The notes under the pieces are model-generated. The model saw nothing but the letters and a program-made list of their open reading frames with translations, had not been told where the DNA came from and searched no databases. 64,000 nucleotides of DNA, from the NCBI GenBank assembly GCA_025766275.1, contig JAFKAC010000159.1:1-64000 (forward strand), written 5' to 3'. Position numbers and translations under genes: made by a program. Below are positions 47,101 through 57,060 of the stretch, in pieces. Position 1 is the stretch's first letter. The number at the start of each line of letters is the position of its first letter. The DNA is from Lactarius indigo. Taxonomy: Eukaryota; Basidiomycota; Agaricomycetes; Russulales; Russulaceae.

Positions 47101-48904
47101 CCTTGACGATGGCGAGAAGTTCTAGGTCATAGATGTCGTAATTTCGCTCGGCTTCGTTTAGCGTTGCCGAGTAATACCCTATTGGGTGCTTGCAACCGTC
47201 ACTTTTCTTTTGCAGGAGTACTGCACCTACCGCGAATCCCGACGCATCGACTTCCAGCTCAAACTGATCTTGTAAATTGGGGTGTGCCAATACTGGTTCT
47301 TCAGTTACGAGGCATTTGAGGGTGTTAAATGCACGATCTTCTTCGTCTCCCCATTTCCATTCAGTATCCTTCCTCATTAGTCGGTTGAGTGGTCGCGCGT
47401 GGGTTGCGAAACCTCAGATGAAAAGGCGGTAAAAGTTACAGAAGCCCAAAAATGATCGTACGTCCCTAACTTTGGTCGGTGTTGGCCAGTCCTTGATGCC
47501 ACAAACTTTTACCGGATCCATGCGTGTTACCCCCTTTTCAAGGATTACCCCCAGGTAATCCATCCGAGGTTGGTGAAACAGGCATTTCTCGAGTTTGAAG
47601 TAGAGGTCGTGGTCCTGGGCGACGCGAAGGACATCCGTGACTGCCGCGACATGGTCGGCGGATGTAGACCCTTCGCGTGTGGCGATGCCAATGTCGTCCA
47701 TGTAAACCCTAATGATTGTACCACGAAGCTCGTGTTTGGCAATGGTGTCACGGTAGATGTGGTTCATCATGGTTTGGAAGGTTGCTGGTGAATTTGTGAG
47801 TCCGAAGAACATGACCGTTGGTTCAAAGAGGCCAAACTTCGTTTTGAATGCCGCCTTTTCCTGGTCGCCATCCCGTATGCGGATATTGTTATATCCCCAG
47901 CGAATGTCGAGCTTTGTGTAGATGTAGGCATTGCTGAGGTCGTAGATGAGGTCCTGGATCAATGGAAGTGGGTACTGATTGCGTATGGTATGTGAGTTGA
48001 TGACACGGTAGTCCTGCACAGGGCGTAGCTTTCCATCCTTCTTTTTAACAACAAAGAATGATGATGCATACGGGGAGATCGAGGGGCAGAGGTACCCTTG
48101 TCGGAGCTTCTCGTCTAGGAACTCCTTGAGTTTTCCTTCCTCCTCTTGCGTTAATGGGTATATTTTGCAGTCGATTGCGGAGGGCGTGCCGGGTTTGAAG
48201 TCAATTGCATGGTCCCATGGTCTGGCAGGGGGGAATCGCTGGGATGCATCTTCGCTGAAGAGCTTCTGAAAAGCCTGATATACCGCTGGCAGTTCCACAG
48301 GTTTTTCTTCTATTTTCGCCTTAATGGCTAGTTCCGTAGACGTAGTTGCCCGCAGATACGTATCTTCGTCATTCATCTCCTGGATGATTTCCTCCTTTTG
48401 CTCGTTAGTAAGGGCAGATGCAATAACAGTATGACAGTCTAGACTGTCCTGCGTGCTGATCACGATCGGCATGATGTCTTCGTGTATAACCGCATCCCTC
48501 CAGTTGATGGTTGGTTCGTACGTTGCCAGCCAGGGGTACCCCAGGACGATATCTTCACTCCCAAGGTCCGTGATGAAGAAGCGCATGGTCCTGTGATATC
48601 CTTTGGCGTATACGTCTAGGTTGGTGAAATGAGTGATAGACCCAGCTTTATTTTCTGTATTGTCTATGTTCCAAATTTTTCGGGGTTGAGTTAGCGATTG
48701 AATGCCAATACCCAGTTTTGCTGTGAAGTTGGGGTGTATGAAATTGTCGGTGGCTCCGGAGTCCACCAATGCCCTTATGTCAGCCATTCGGTAATTCGTG
48801 CGAATCGAGACTGGAATTCGAAGGGAACGAAAGCGTGTCATGATTACAGAATTACAATTTAAAGCCCTCACCCAGGCCAATGGGTTCAGGCGTTCCGAAA
48901 ACCC
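44165..48904 (-). pseudogene. Element D Pol with fused post-chromodomain domain
   Basis: One frame from the slip site to a TGA at 44165-44167. Protease (ALVDSGATDNFIHP), RT (KLDIRWGYNNIRI, VYMDDIGIA near 47705), RNase H (LEVDASGFAVGAVLL), integrase (HHNPPVHGHPG to CADCQ; ALDFITKLP; ISDCDPQF; HPRTDGQSERTNQ), chromodomain (YEVEAILDSRHFGRRKRLQYLIKWKGYPDSENQW), then a linker and the extra domain (SHVQIVGGANPFVLGLIPG, YGKPLYAHPML) with a C-terminal Arg/Glu-rich coiled coil. TGA codons at 47414, 46826, 46262, 45071 and 44237. At 46826 element C has CGA, at 46262 A has CGA, at 44237 A has CGC. No frameshift or other stop. Confidence 0.92.
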
Positions 48905-50883
48905 TCTTTTCCCCACAAATCCTGCAGTATCAGGTCCTTTACTTCATCCAGTGCATTTGCGACCCCAGTAAGCCACTCTTTGGCTCGTTCCTCTGCGGTT
49001 TTACTAGTGGAGGCAGCCTGTATTTGGGTGGGCGGCAGTTCTTGCGCATAGTAATCGGTTTCGGTTACGCGGATATTTGAAGGTCCGGCATTTTGTGGTT
49101 GCCACTGCCGCGGTTGTCTGGGATGGGGCCAATTTCGTGAGAGGTGACCCGGTGCGTTACAGTTATAGCACAACACCGTCCTGAGATCTCGTCGTGAGCC
49201 TCCTCTTCCTCGTCCTCTCACTCCTGGCCCTCCTCTAGGTGGGAAGGGGGGTTGGTTCATATATGGTGGTTTACTGTAGTCGATTTCTTCTGACCCTGCT
49301 AACCTTGCCTTTGTTCGATCGGCCGAGGTGTCCATCGCCCATGGGTTTGCAAGGTTTTGTGGGACAGTCCATCCAGCGTTGCCTGTCTTCTTAGGCTTTG
49401 TATCTTTATATTCATCTACTCTTGCTCGGATGTGAATGTAGTTTCACTGTCGATGAAGTGTTGCCCGTTTCCACTCGTCGAAGGTTTCCGGCTCGTCCAG
49501 GTCGTAAGTCTTTTCGTATAGTTTTTTGGGTAGTCCCTTTGTGAATAAGTCAATGGTCTGAGGGTCGTTGAGGCGATAGCCGGCCTTCCTGGCGGCTTCT
49601 TTGAACTCGTTGACGTATTTGTTGATATCCCCGTCAGCCATTTTGAGTCCCTTCCTCAACAGGGCTTGAGCTTGTTCTTGTTCGAGGGTATTGACGAACC
49701 TTTGGTTAAATCCCTCTGCCACTGCGTTCCATAGATCCCTTGTATATTGATCTATTCCTCATTGTATTTGTCGGTTGAGCCACTTGAGGTACGAGAGTAC
49801 CCATTCGCTAACTGATATTCCCTTGATATAAGAAAGGAAGAGGAGACATCGCCGGTAATCGTTGCGCATGACAGGGGTGTTGAGGTTCATTCCCCAGTAT
49901 ACATGCCATTGTGTGAGGAATGAATCGACTTTAGTGCAATCTCCGTCGAAAATAGTGGGAGGTTCACCGGTTAGTTTCTCGTGTCCGCCTGCTGGTAGAC
50001 CTCCACCCCCACCCGGTGGGCCTCCACCTCCGCCTGGTGGGCCTCCACCTCCGCCCGGTGGGTTGTTCGGGATATCCGGTGGATTTCCTCCTCCACCTGG
50101 TCGTCGGGGAAAGTCCCCTCCCGGAGGTCCTCCCCACCCTGGCGGGGGATCGAGTGATAGTCCTCGTCTTGGTCCGTCCCCTGATGGAGGGTCACCTTGA
50201 TCGGGTCCAATGGCCCGAAAGATCGCGGCATCATCTGCGGTCATGCGGTGTCCCGTTTCGGGATTAATGGGTAGGAGATTTCGTTGGGATTCTTCTCTGA
50301 TTGCCTCAGCTGCTTCTCATGCTGCCTGTTCTCTCATGGTCATGATTTCTTCCGCCGTCATCGTAGTTGTGGCCATTTCTGCCGCGGGTGATCGTACGTG
50401 AATGACTTCCGGCTGCTCCAAAATGTGTAAGGACTCAGCTCGTTGGATGGTGTATTGCTCGATAGCTCCGACGCTTGCGGGTTGATTTTCTCCACTTTGT
50501 TCTTCCTCTTCGGTTTCTTCGCTGACTGCTTCTCCAGTGGAGTGTTCTCGTATCTGGCCGTCTATGGGCCCCCAATCGGTGCGGGAATTGAGTTCGCGCG
50601 CGTCGATGTCGCACTGGTACTGTCTTCCTGCTGGTCTAACGATGTCCCAGCGGTGTTCTACGGGGTTCCACGTAATTTCCACCCAACACAAGTGGTCGAA
50701 ATTGAACTCAACGGGTCTGAACCTTGTAGGTCCGTTGAACTCTACGAAGTATCCGGTTTCGTTCCCTCGGTCTCTCCACCTAGCTGCTCCTAGAAATTGG
50801 GTTGGTACGTTGCGATCCCCTCTTCGTTCTAGGAAGTAAGGACGAAAGTTCGTCCACTGGTCCCTGGTATTGACAGTCACCAC
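48886..50883 (-). pseudogene. Element D Gag (three in-frame TGA)
   Basis: Frame from about 50883 (GTG; no ATG seen) to the TGA at 48886-48888. N-terminal domain (TGYFVEFNGPTRFRPVEF, FDHLCWVEITWNP), a Gly/Pro-rich run (50200-49980), capsid-like region (LNTPVMRNDYRRCLLFLSYI; DPQTIDLFTKGLPKKLYEKTY), an Arg/Gly-rich stretch and a CCHC knuckle, CYNCNAPGHLSRNW, near 49160, in which the last Cys is Trp. TGA codons at 50317, 49759 and 49444. Gag would package element RNA; the damaged knuckle suggests weakened RNA binding. Confidence 0.88.
48898..48904 (-). promoter_or_regulatory. Element D gag-pol -1 frameshift site G GGT TTT
   Basis: Minus strand gag frame GAG GGT TTT CGG AAC GCC TGA; the -1 frame reads GGG TTT TCG GAA into Pol. 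A 5-bp stem ACCCA/TGGGT with a 6-nt loop follows 12 nt downstream and is kept in A. Confidence 0.77.
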
Positions 50884-50891
50884 GATGAGAA

Positions 50892-51138
50892 ATCTTGGTC
50901 TTAATGTAACGCCGTCACAGCGTTAGCTCGACTAGAGCTCGGTAAGGCGACTTGGCAACTTAGCTGATCACGCACTGAGGCATATGGCACGAAGGCTTCC
51001 TCTAGATGTTCGAAGACACTAGTATGATTACGGCACTCTTACTTGATGTAGAGGTGAAGCGAGGATTCGAGAACAAGAAAGTGACGATTGAAGAAGACCA
51101 AGATGGCGTATCTTGGTCTTCCGCAGCTACCTTAAATA
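50892..51138 (-). promoter_or_regulatory. Element D promoter, self-primer and primer-binding site
   Basis: Minus strand: TATTTAAG (51138-51131), 34 nt on ATCTTGGTCTT (51104-51094). The complement AAGACCAAGAT (50902-50892) lies 2 nt inside the LTR edge. Confidence 0.82.
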
Positions 51139-51357
51139 CAGGAAGAGCAGGCTTTCAAGCGCTGCTATGAGTCATCGTATCGTAGCGTCCAACGTATCGC
51201 GTAAGTATCGCAATCCTAATACTACTACTACTTGTACTAGGATCGAGTCATCCCTCAACGCCTAACTCCTATCGTAAACCCCAAGTCCGTGACTAATATA
51301 CCTTACAGCCGTAGCCACAACCGGTACAGTAAGGGTTCAGTGCGCGCAACCGTAACA
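50905..51357 (-). repeat. Element D 5' LTR
   Basis: 453 bp; 5 CpG transitions against 43681-44133 and no other difference. Confidence 0.96.
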
Positions 51358-52107
51358 CTGGAGCAAATGGGCAGTTTGTGCCAACAAGATCAATCAACGT
51401 ATTAAACTGGCCAATATAGTGTCTCATATATTCGAACATCTTCCTCATCCACTACCCACCACCCTCATCCAGTATGCTCTACCTCTTCCTCAAGTCAACC
51501 CCCAACTCTGGCACCACCACAACTATACACATACCGACCCAGTCCCACTCCTGGTGCCACCCTGACCTATGGCCCGTTCATATGCCAAAGCTGTGCATGT
51601 CGCCCAACATCTCAAGTATCCACAACTCCATGATGAAGAAAACTGAGGGTCGATGGAACCTACCTTTTCTCCTACTACCCGACAGCAGCAAATCTGATGG
51701 TCTGATCAAGAACGATGCACCCAAGGCATCCCACCCAACGGAATGCCTCCTTGTACATGGTGCGGCCAGCTCGATCACCTCGCTTTTGAGTGTCACCAGC
51801 TGCACACTTGGTGCCTTGACCGGCATATTTGCCTCATCAATTGAGCCCACACCCATGTACTCACTCATTGCACCTGGCTCATGCTAGCTGGATGAGCCAT
51901 CGATCGGGAGCGTGCTACACAAAGCCTCAATCAACACCACCATTCTTCTCACCCCTATGCCCGATGCAAGGCCTGAGAAGCTGCCAAACGCCACAATCAC
52001 AAACTTGAAGATCATGTGTTCACAATGGATGACATCTTTGACATCAATTATGAAGTCAAAGATTGTGGAGATTAATCAACAGGATGTCGAACCAAGAAAG
52101 GGGGCTA

Positions 52108-52505
52108 TGTCACACCTCCATGACAACATGGTCACGCTCAAGGATTTGGATTCCATCTGCTCTTTCTCTTTGTATAACAGAAGTCCTGCCAGCTCACAGG
52201 TTTGATGACTTGTAGTATGCCAACTCACTGTATGCCAGCTCACGGTTTGCCAGCTCACATATGTTAGAAAATAGCTTAGAAAAACCCAGTCTTGTAGGAG
52301 TATAAGTAGAGGCTTGTAACAACATAGATACTTGTCTACTCTTCATTTGAATCCAGCTACTTGTTTCACTTCCTTCACTTGCCCTGCAAGTTCCCAACCC
52401 TCTTCTCACTAAGCCCGAATTCTTGCCAGCAGAGCTCCCAAACTTCTCCCAACAGAAGTTCTCATTTGAAGCCAAGAAGGTTGATGGCCCAGCTGAGCCA
52501 TAACA
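52108..52505 (+). repeat. Element F 3' LTR
   Basis: Starts TGTCACACC right after a polypurine tract AAGAAAGGGGGCTA and ends CATAACA where LINE3 coding sequence begins; about 398 bp. TATAAGTAG near 52301. The partner LTR was lost at the chromosome end, so the limits rest on the termini and the flanks. Confidence 0.75.
52216..52260 (+). repeat. Three 15-bp tandem repeats in the F LTR
   Basis: TATGCCAACTCACTG, TATGCCAGCTCACGG, TTTGCCAGCTCACAT in direct succession. They lie about 40 bp before the TATA-like box, a usual place for promoter elements. Confidence 0.8.
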
Positions 52506-54103
52506 AAGGCTGCAACAGCAGAATGCATGGCAAAGTACTGGGAGACCCTGTGGGCCACCACAAAATGCAACACAGACACTGATCATTGTGAGGAGCAGGC
52601 AATTGCCGCCCTCAAAAACAAGAAGAAGGGGCCCAAGTCTAAAACTGTGGCCCAACAACTCAATGTGCAGCATGGCCAATCGCCCATGCCTCTGTCTGGG
52701 ACTAAGTGTTACGCCCTAGCAGGGGCGTGGGTCCTAAAGGTGTCTAATCACACAAGTATCAAGCGAAGACTTCTATTGTCTTATTGCTATGAAATACAAG
52801 TGGCGAAAGTGTGGCACAGGGTGCAGCACTACTCTGTAATGTAGGACTCCTCGTCCGAAGTGTCTGACACTTCTCTACACTTGATCTTGCTAGTGCACAG
52901 AGTATAACAGGTGTGACGCGTTGATATAGTTCAACTGCAAAGACTTCAAAGTGTCCTGGTTAGGGACTGAGGTAGGGGATGCACAAGAAGAGGGGAATAA
53001 GGCGAAGTCACACCAAAGTACGGAGGCAAGGTTGCTAGATTGCAAACGAAGCCAAGTCTGGCTTCCTACGGTCTATGGTACAGGTTTATATAGGACAGGG
53101 TTCCAAACAACATGAACACAAGTCCACACAATATCAAAGAGACTAAACGGAGCAAGCAGGAGTTCGGATCAAAAGAAACAACGCCACTAGTAATAGTAGC
53201 TCCTTTGGTAACAAGGTATAGTACAGAAGGGGAAAGGCAGGGTGGAGACATACTGTGACTGAGGTCCAAAGCGTCAGATCATAACACTAAGTGTACCAGC
53301 AATGGCTTGCCCTGCCCCACCTCCTCTGATTTGTCTGCAGCACTGGCTGTGACATTTGTTCCTGAGGAAACTGACATGCCAATGATGATTGCTGAGCCAG
53401 CTCAGCCCATGGAAGAAGGTGTTGTCACCACTTCTGTGGCTGCTGTGGTGCTCACTGTTATGTGCTCACTGTTATAGACCAGGCCTATGACCCTGGATAT
53501 ACTAGTTCAGTGGAGGACCTCTACTTGGTACCTGCAAAGGCACCTGCTGGTGAGGCTCCCTCAGCTCCACTCATGACTGATTGACCAGAAATGGTCTGTT
53601 CCTTGCAGATCAATGAGGGTATGGTGGCTTTGCACTCCATGGGTAGCTCCATGCACAATCCTGCAAATGCCATGGAGGACAACCCCTCCATCCCTCGAGG
53701 CCAGGACAGAGCAGTTGATGATGGGCCACTCGATTTGGAGGTGCACATTATTGCTGCTGTCCATGAGTTGTTGGCCCCTCTCACTGTGTGCATGGAACAC
53801 TTGGCAGATACCATCTGCTTGGTGGACCTTCGTACTTGCCCAGGGCCACACCCTCTTCCAGTGAAACCCACTGACCTCTGTGCTGTACTGAAGGAGCCCT
53901 TTATCCCATCCCCTGAGGTGATGTGTGCAGATAGTCCCCCAATGCCTGCATTGGCCCCACTTGCCCCAGTGGACACCCCCACACCTGAGCCTGCACTGCA
54001 GGGAAAGGAGGGGGGCTTAACATCATCTTCCACCCCACCAAAGGCACCCCATTGCCAGAAACCTGCTAAGGGGACTGGCATGGGCTTGACTGTGCCCCTT
54101 TAG
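52506..54103 (+). pseudogene. LINE3 ORF1 middle part (broken)
   Basis: Aligns with LINE2 from about 61050 to 62030: AIAALKNKKKGPKSKT against AIAALKQKKKQPKSKT; FVPEETDMPM in both; YDPGYTSSVEDLYL in both; SSMHNPANAMEDNPSIPRG against SSMHNPTNAMEDDPSTPRG. Frame shifts and stops interrupt it, among them a TGA near 53581 and a TAG at 54101-54103. This part is the helical-to-linker region before the zinc knuckles; the knuckles and ORF2 are missing. Confidence 0.85.
52707..53286 (-). repeat. Solo LTR inside LINE3
   Basis: 580 bp, TGTTACGCC to ATAACA, with perfect CTAAG duplications (52702-52706 and 53287-53291). On the minus strand TATATAAA is followed after 33 nt by AGACTTGGCTT, the same promoter geometry as A to D, so the source element probably self-primed too. 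Confidence 0.88.
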
Positions 54104-54180
54104 CAAGGGCATGACTCTTTCCTGCTGCTCATCCCAATGGCTGCCCCCTCTGTCCTGAGTAGTGTTGCAGGAACTTGCAG

Positions 54181-54444
54181 CTTTTCCCAGCTTCAGCCAA
54201 GAGCTGCAGCTGGCTTGTACATAGCTGGATGTAGCTGAGCACAGACTTGAATCCACATTTGGATAGGTCTGTTCCAGCTCCACTCAGCAGCTCTGCTCAG
54301 CTCCAATTCAGCTTGCCAGGTGGCTAAACCACTATCCCTCTCAACTGACCAAGCAAAATCACAGAGCACCACATACTCAAGTCTCAGTTGTTTCAACTTG
54401 TTTGTAATCTATCTCTTTGTACAGTGTACACCAAGCCCTTCACG
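54181..54444. other. Unassigned stretch before the FunK1 pseudogene
   Basis: CpG-poor DNA with several AGCTG/CAGCT words. No LINE similarity and no domain seen. It may be the former 5' flank of the kinase gene. Confidence 0.5.
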
Positions 54445-56825
54445 ATGGTCACCCTCCCAAACTCCAACAAAGTGCCTGTTCCTTTTGTGACCCCAGTGCA
54501 CACGTGCAGCTCAACGACTGGATATCTTAATGCAAGGTACCTCTCACAAGATCAAATCTTATGTGTCATGTCACAGGAAATGGCCCCATTTTTTGTTGGC
54601 CCTATGCCTCCTCAAGAGTTTCTTTCCACTTTTCTTTTGGGTTCACAATCTTGGGCTTCAAGCTTTGAGGCTGGCATGTTTGATGCTCTAGCCAACTCTC
54701 GGTCTGAGACCTTGATGTACCAGGCATTTGTGAGTATTTGGACCTCCCACAGCACTTTAGGTACTGAAAATGAGCTCTTAGATCAATATTGTTCAACCAC
54801 ACCTCAAGACAATCTATATTTGCAACACATCACGCTCATCAGACAAGGCCCTTGCTGAGCACTCAGTTTCCTTCTTGCCCGACTGTACAGTTTACAATGA
54901 ATCCAGCAAAAACTTCACTGACAACAATTCTGCTTTCAGTGACTTCTGCATTGAGTTTAGATGCAGAGCGGAGGAAGATGCCTTCTTGACCGATTTCACA
55001 GATGAAGGGCCAGCCATTTCAAGTCCCACTCAAATCATGAGTCAAAAGCCCAAAGGGATCACAACAGCTGGTCAAATTACTATGTACACGGCTTTGCAAC
55101 TAGACTGCCAGTACTGCACACATGTCTTCAGCGTCCTCGTGGTCAAGGATTACGCATGGCTCATTCGATGGGATCAAAGTGGTGCAATCATCACCGCACC
55201 TATCTATTATCAACACAATCCTGCACTATTGGATTTCTTCACTCTTTATGACCAAGCAGAGAGACCGGTGCAAGGACATGATGTCAGTGTTCACGTTGCC
55301 AGACAAGTGGAGACACTGAAAGCTGCTTGTGCTAGCAACGAATTTCTCATTTCTCAAGGGGCTTCTCGTCGTCACTGTCCCTCTTTGAGGACACAAGTCT
55401 GAGTGGGGCAAGTACATCATCAAACCACCTGTCGCCTGATTTTATATGCCTCCTGGCCACACAACTCACACCTCAATTGCATATGACATCCATAGGGACT
55501 GCATTGTCTTCTTCAAAGATTCCTGGAGGGTTGCCTGTGATGGAATAAAGAGGGAGGGTGAGCTCTACATGATTCTTAACCGTGCGTGCATACCCAATGT
55601 CCCTTGCTGCTTGGCCTCTGGTGGCATTGGCGAGGACATCTACCACTCTATGTGTACTAGCCAATTTGCTAATGCACCCTGGGCACTGACATTGTTGAAA
55701 CACAAATTCACCCCTCACCGCCACCACCAATTAATCCTTGATGATATTGGTAAAAAGTTGGAAACCTTCCAATGCAGTAAGGACATGGTATGCGCCATTC
55801 TCACAGCATTGATTGGTGCATATCCTGCCCTCTCTACTTTCCTTGACTGTTGACTGACTGCTTCCAGCTCATTGTGACACCTACAATAAATGCAGGATCC
55901 TTCATCACGACATCAGCCCCAACAACATCCTATTGATGGAGTGCTCTAACTTCAAGGTGGAATGCTCATTGACTGGGACCTTTGTAAAATGGTTGATCCA
56001 GATGACCTGTCTGCAGGAGGGGCTTGCCAATCCACTCATATGGTATGTTATTTTGACCCCCCCGTCTGGCACTTTCTTAACAAGAAGATTGATTTGCAGG
56101 GTATGTGGCAGTTTATGGTGGTGGACCTCATTGGGAACCCCAAGATCAACCAGACTTTCATTCATGACATTGAGTCCGCGTTTTTTGTTTTGCTATGGAT
56201 GGCTACCCACTATGTCCAAGCCAAACTACAGACGGATCACCAATCTGGTCTTGTCAACTCAGTCTTTCATCCACAAATCTTCAGAAGCTCTGGAGGACCA
56301 GGGAACATTATGTTCATGCATGGTGAAGAAGAACTTGATGGGCTCATCTTTCATGACAATGCCCCTCTCACTCAACTCCTGTGCACTTTGAAGGAGCTAC
56401 TTGCTGTTCATCATAGGAAATGGCCAGAGGCGCCTCATCCTTACAGGCTCAATATAAACGATGTGATCCATCAAGCTCTTCATGAAGGTGCTCAGGGGAT
56501 CACATCATCTTCAGAACTGTCCGCTGCCGACAAGCTGTTGCAAGACAAAAAGGGGTTCCAAGCGCGACTCCAAGAGTACAATAACCGCATGTCAGCCCTC
56601 AGTGACCACAGGGTCATTATCTCCATCATCACTAAAGCTATCAATAATGGAGACACTCCTTGGCCAGCCATTGAACCCACCAAAAAGAAGGTGCTTGTTC
56701 TCCCCCATACCAAGAAGTTGGCCATATGTTCAGGTTCCAAGAGATGCAGGGAAGCAGCAGTGGAGTGCAAAAGTGGGGACCTCGTGGAACGGCAGGCATT
56801 GCTGAAGCAAAACAAGTCACTTTGA
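54445..56825 (+). pseudogene. FunK1 fungal-type protein kinase pseudogene
   Basis: Likely ATG at 54445. The family signature is clear: FVGPMPPQEFLSTFL, then VFSVLVVKDYAWLIRWDQSG, a lysine-containing VFFKDSWRV, the catalytic loop RILHHDISPNNIL (HRD as HHD), LIDWDLCK in place of DFG, and MWQFM. Two introns keep good sites: 55816-55867 (GTGCAT to TTCCAG, 52 nt) and 56043-56099 (GTATGT to TTGCAG, 57 nt); both join conserved blocks. Broken by frameshifts near 54800, 55375 and 55950 and by TGA codons near 55390 and 55430, the latter where Arg is expected (PVA-stop). The family would phosphorylate proteins; cellular role unknown. CpG-poor like the LINE3 next to it. Confidence 0.88.
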
Positions 56826-57060
56826 TAGCTCATGTTTTCACTGACTGTCATCATACTGTCGACTTGTTTACTCTCACGTCTTAGTGTTGGCTGTTTGAAT
56901 TATTGTAATTGTTCGCCATGCAATGACTTAGAGACCTTTGGCAAGGTCCACTTGACTGCACACAAGTCTGTTTACATCTGTTCGTGTAATTACATATAGT
57001 GGGAGCAACTCAATGTTTTTTTTTTTCCCACATCTGCATCAATGCCCCCTTGATGTGCTC
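56826..57060. other. No gene seen
   Basis: AT-rich sequence after the kinase stop, with a T run near 57017 that may be the end of another decayed retroposon. Nothing else supported. Confidence 0.5.

Larger units (their letters stand above)
43681..51357 (-). mobile_element. Element D: youngest complete gypsy element
   Basis: LTRs of 453 bp (43681-44133 and 50905-51357) differ at only 5 sites, all CpG. CTGGA duplications at 43676-43680 and 51358-51362, inside the downstream domain of F. Minus strand: gag, -1 slip, pol with chromodomain and fused extra domain. Closest relative in the window is A. A few TGA codons are the only visible lesions; catalytic motifs of protease, RT, RNase H and integrase look intact. 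Confidence 0.95.
42888..52075 (+). pseudogene. Element F post-chromodomain domain with zinc knuckle (split by D)
   Basis: Same frame as Pol, so originally fused. Real coding parts are 42888-43680 and 51363-52075; element D lies between. The domain (YQIEIPAANGTYHNAPYIRFL, VIMGADRQ) aligns with C (YPLQIPLPDGG, GTMGARQ). A helical stretch follows (MRETERAWSKW, KINQRIKLAN), then a knuckle CTWCGQLDHLAFEC near 51760 and an acidic end like C. About ten TGA codons interrupt it, yet no TAA or TAG before the final TAA at 52073-52075. RNA binding is likely; exact role unknown. Confidence 0.75.
821..52505 (+). mobile_element. Element F: old 5'-truncated Ty3/gypsy chromovirus
   Basis: Plus-strand gypsy element surviving in three blocks: 821-1697 (RT), 41004-43680 (RNase H, integrase, chromodomain, start of the downstream domain) and 51363-52505 (zinc-knuckle end plus 3' LTR). 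The first gap is the Tc1 element: removing 1700-41001 and one TA joins the two halves of pol in frame. The second gap is element D: removing it with one CTGGA copy joins the frame again. The 5' LTR, gag and protease are missing, cut off at the telomeric motif at 806-820. The 3' LTR abuts LINE3, so F had inserted into that LINE. Confidence 0.85.
52506..54180 (+). mobile_element. LINE3: old, truncated LINE copy
   Basis: Fragment of LINE ORF1, plus strand, with F inserted at its left side (5' part lost) and sequence similarity ending near 54180. Interrupted by a solo LTR at 52707-53286. CpG is scarce compared with LINE2, as expected for an old methylated copy. Confidence 0.85.

Noticed and set aside
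11811..51357. RIP of the Neurospora type (C to T at CpA).
   Set aside because: It would produce many TAA and TAG from CAA and CAG. Those are almost absent; the changes are at CpG.
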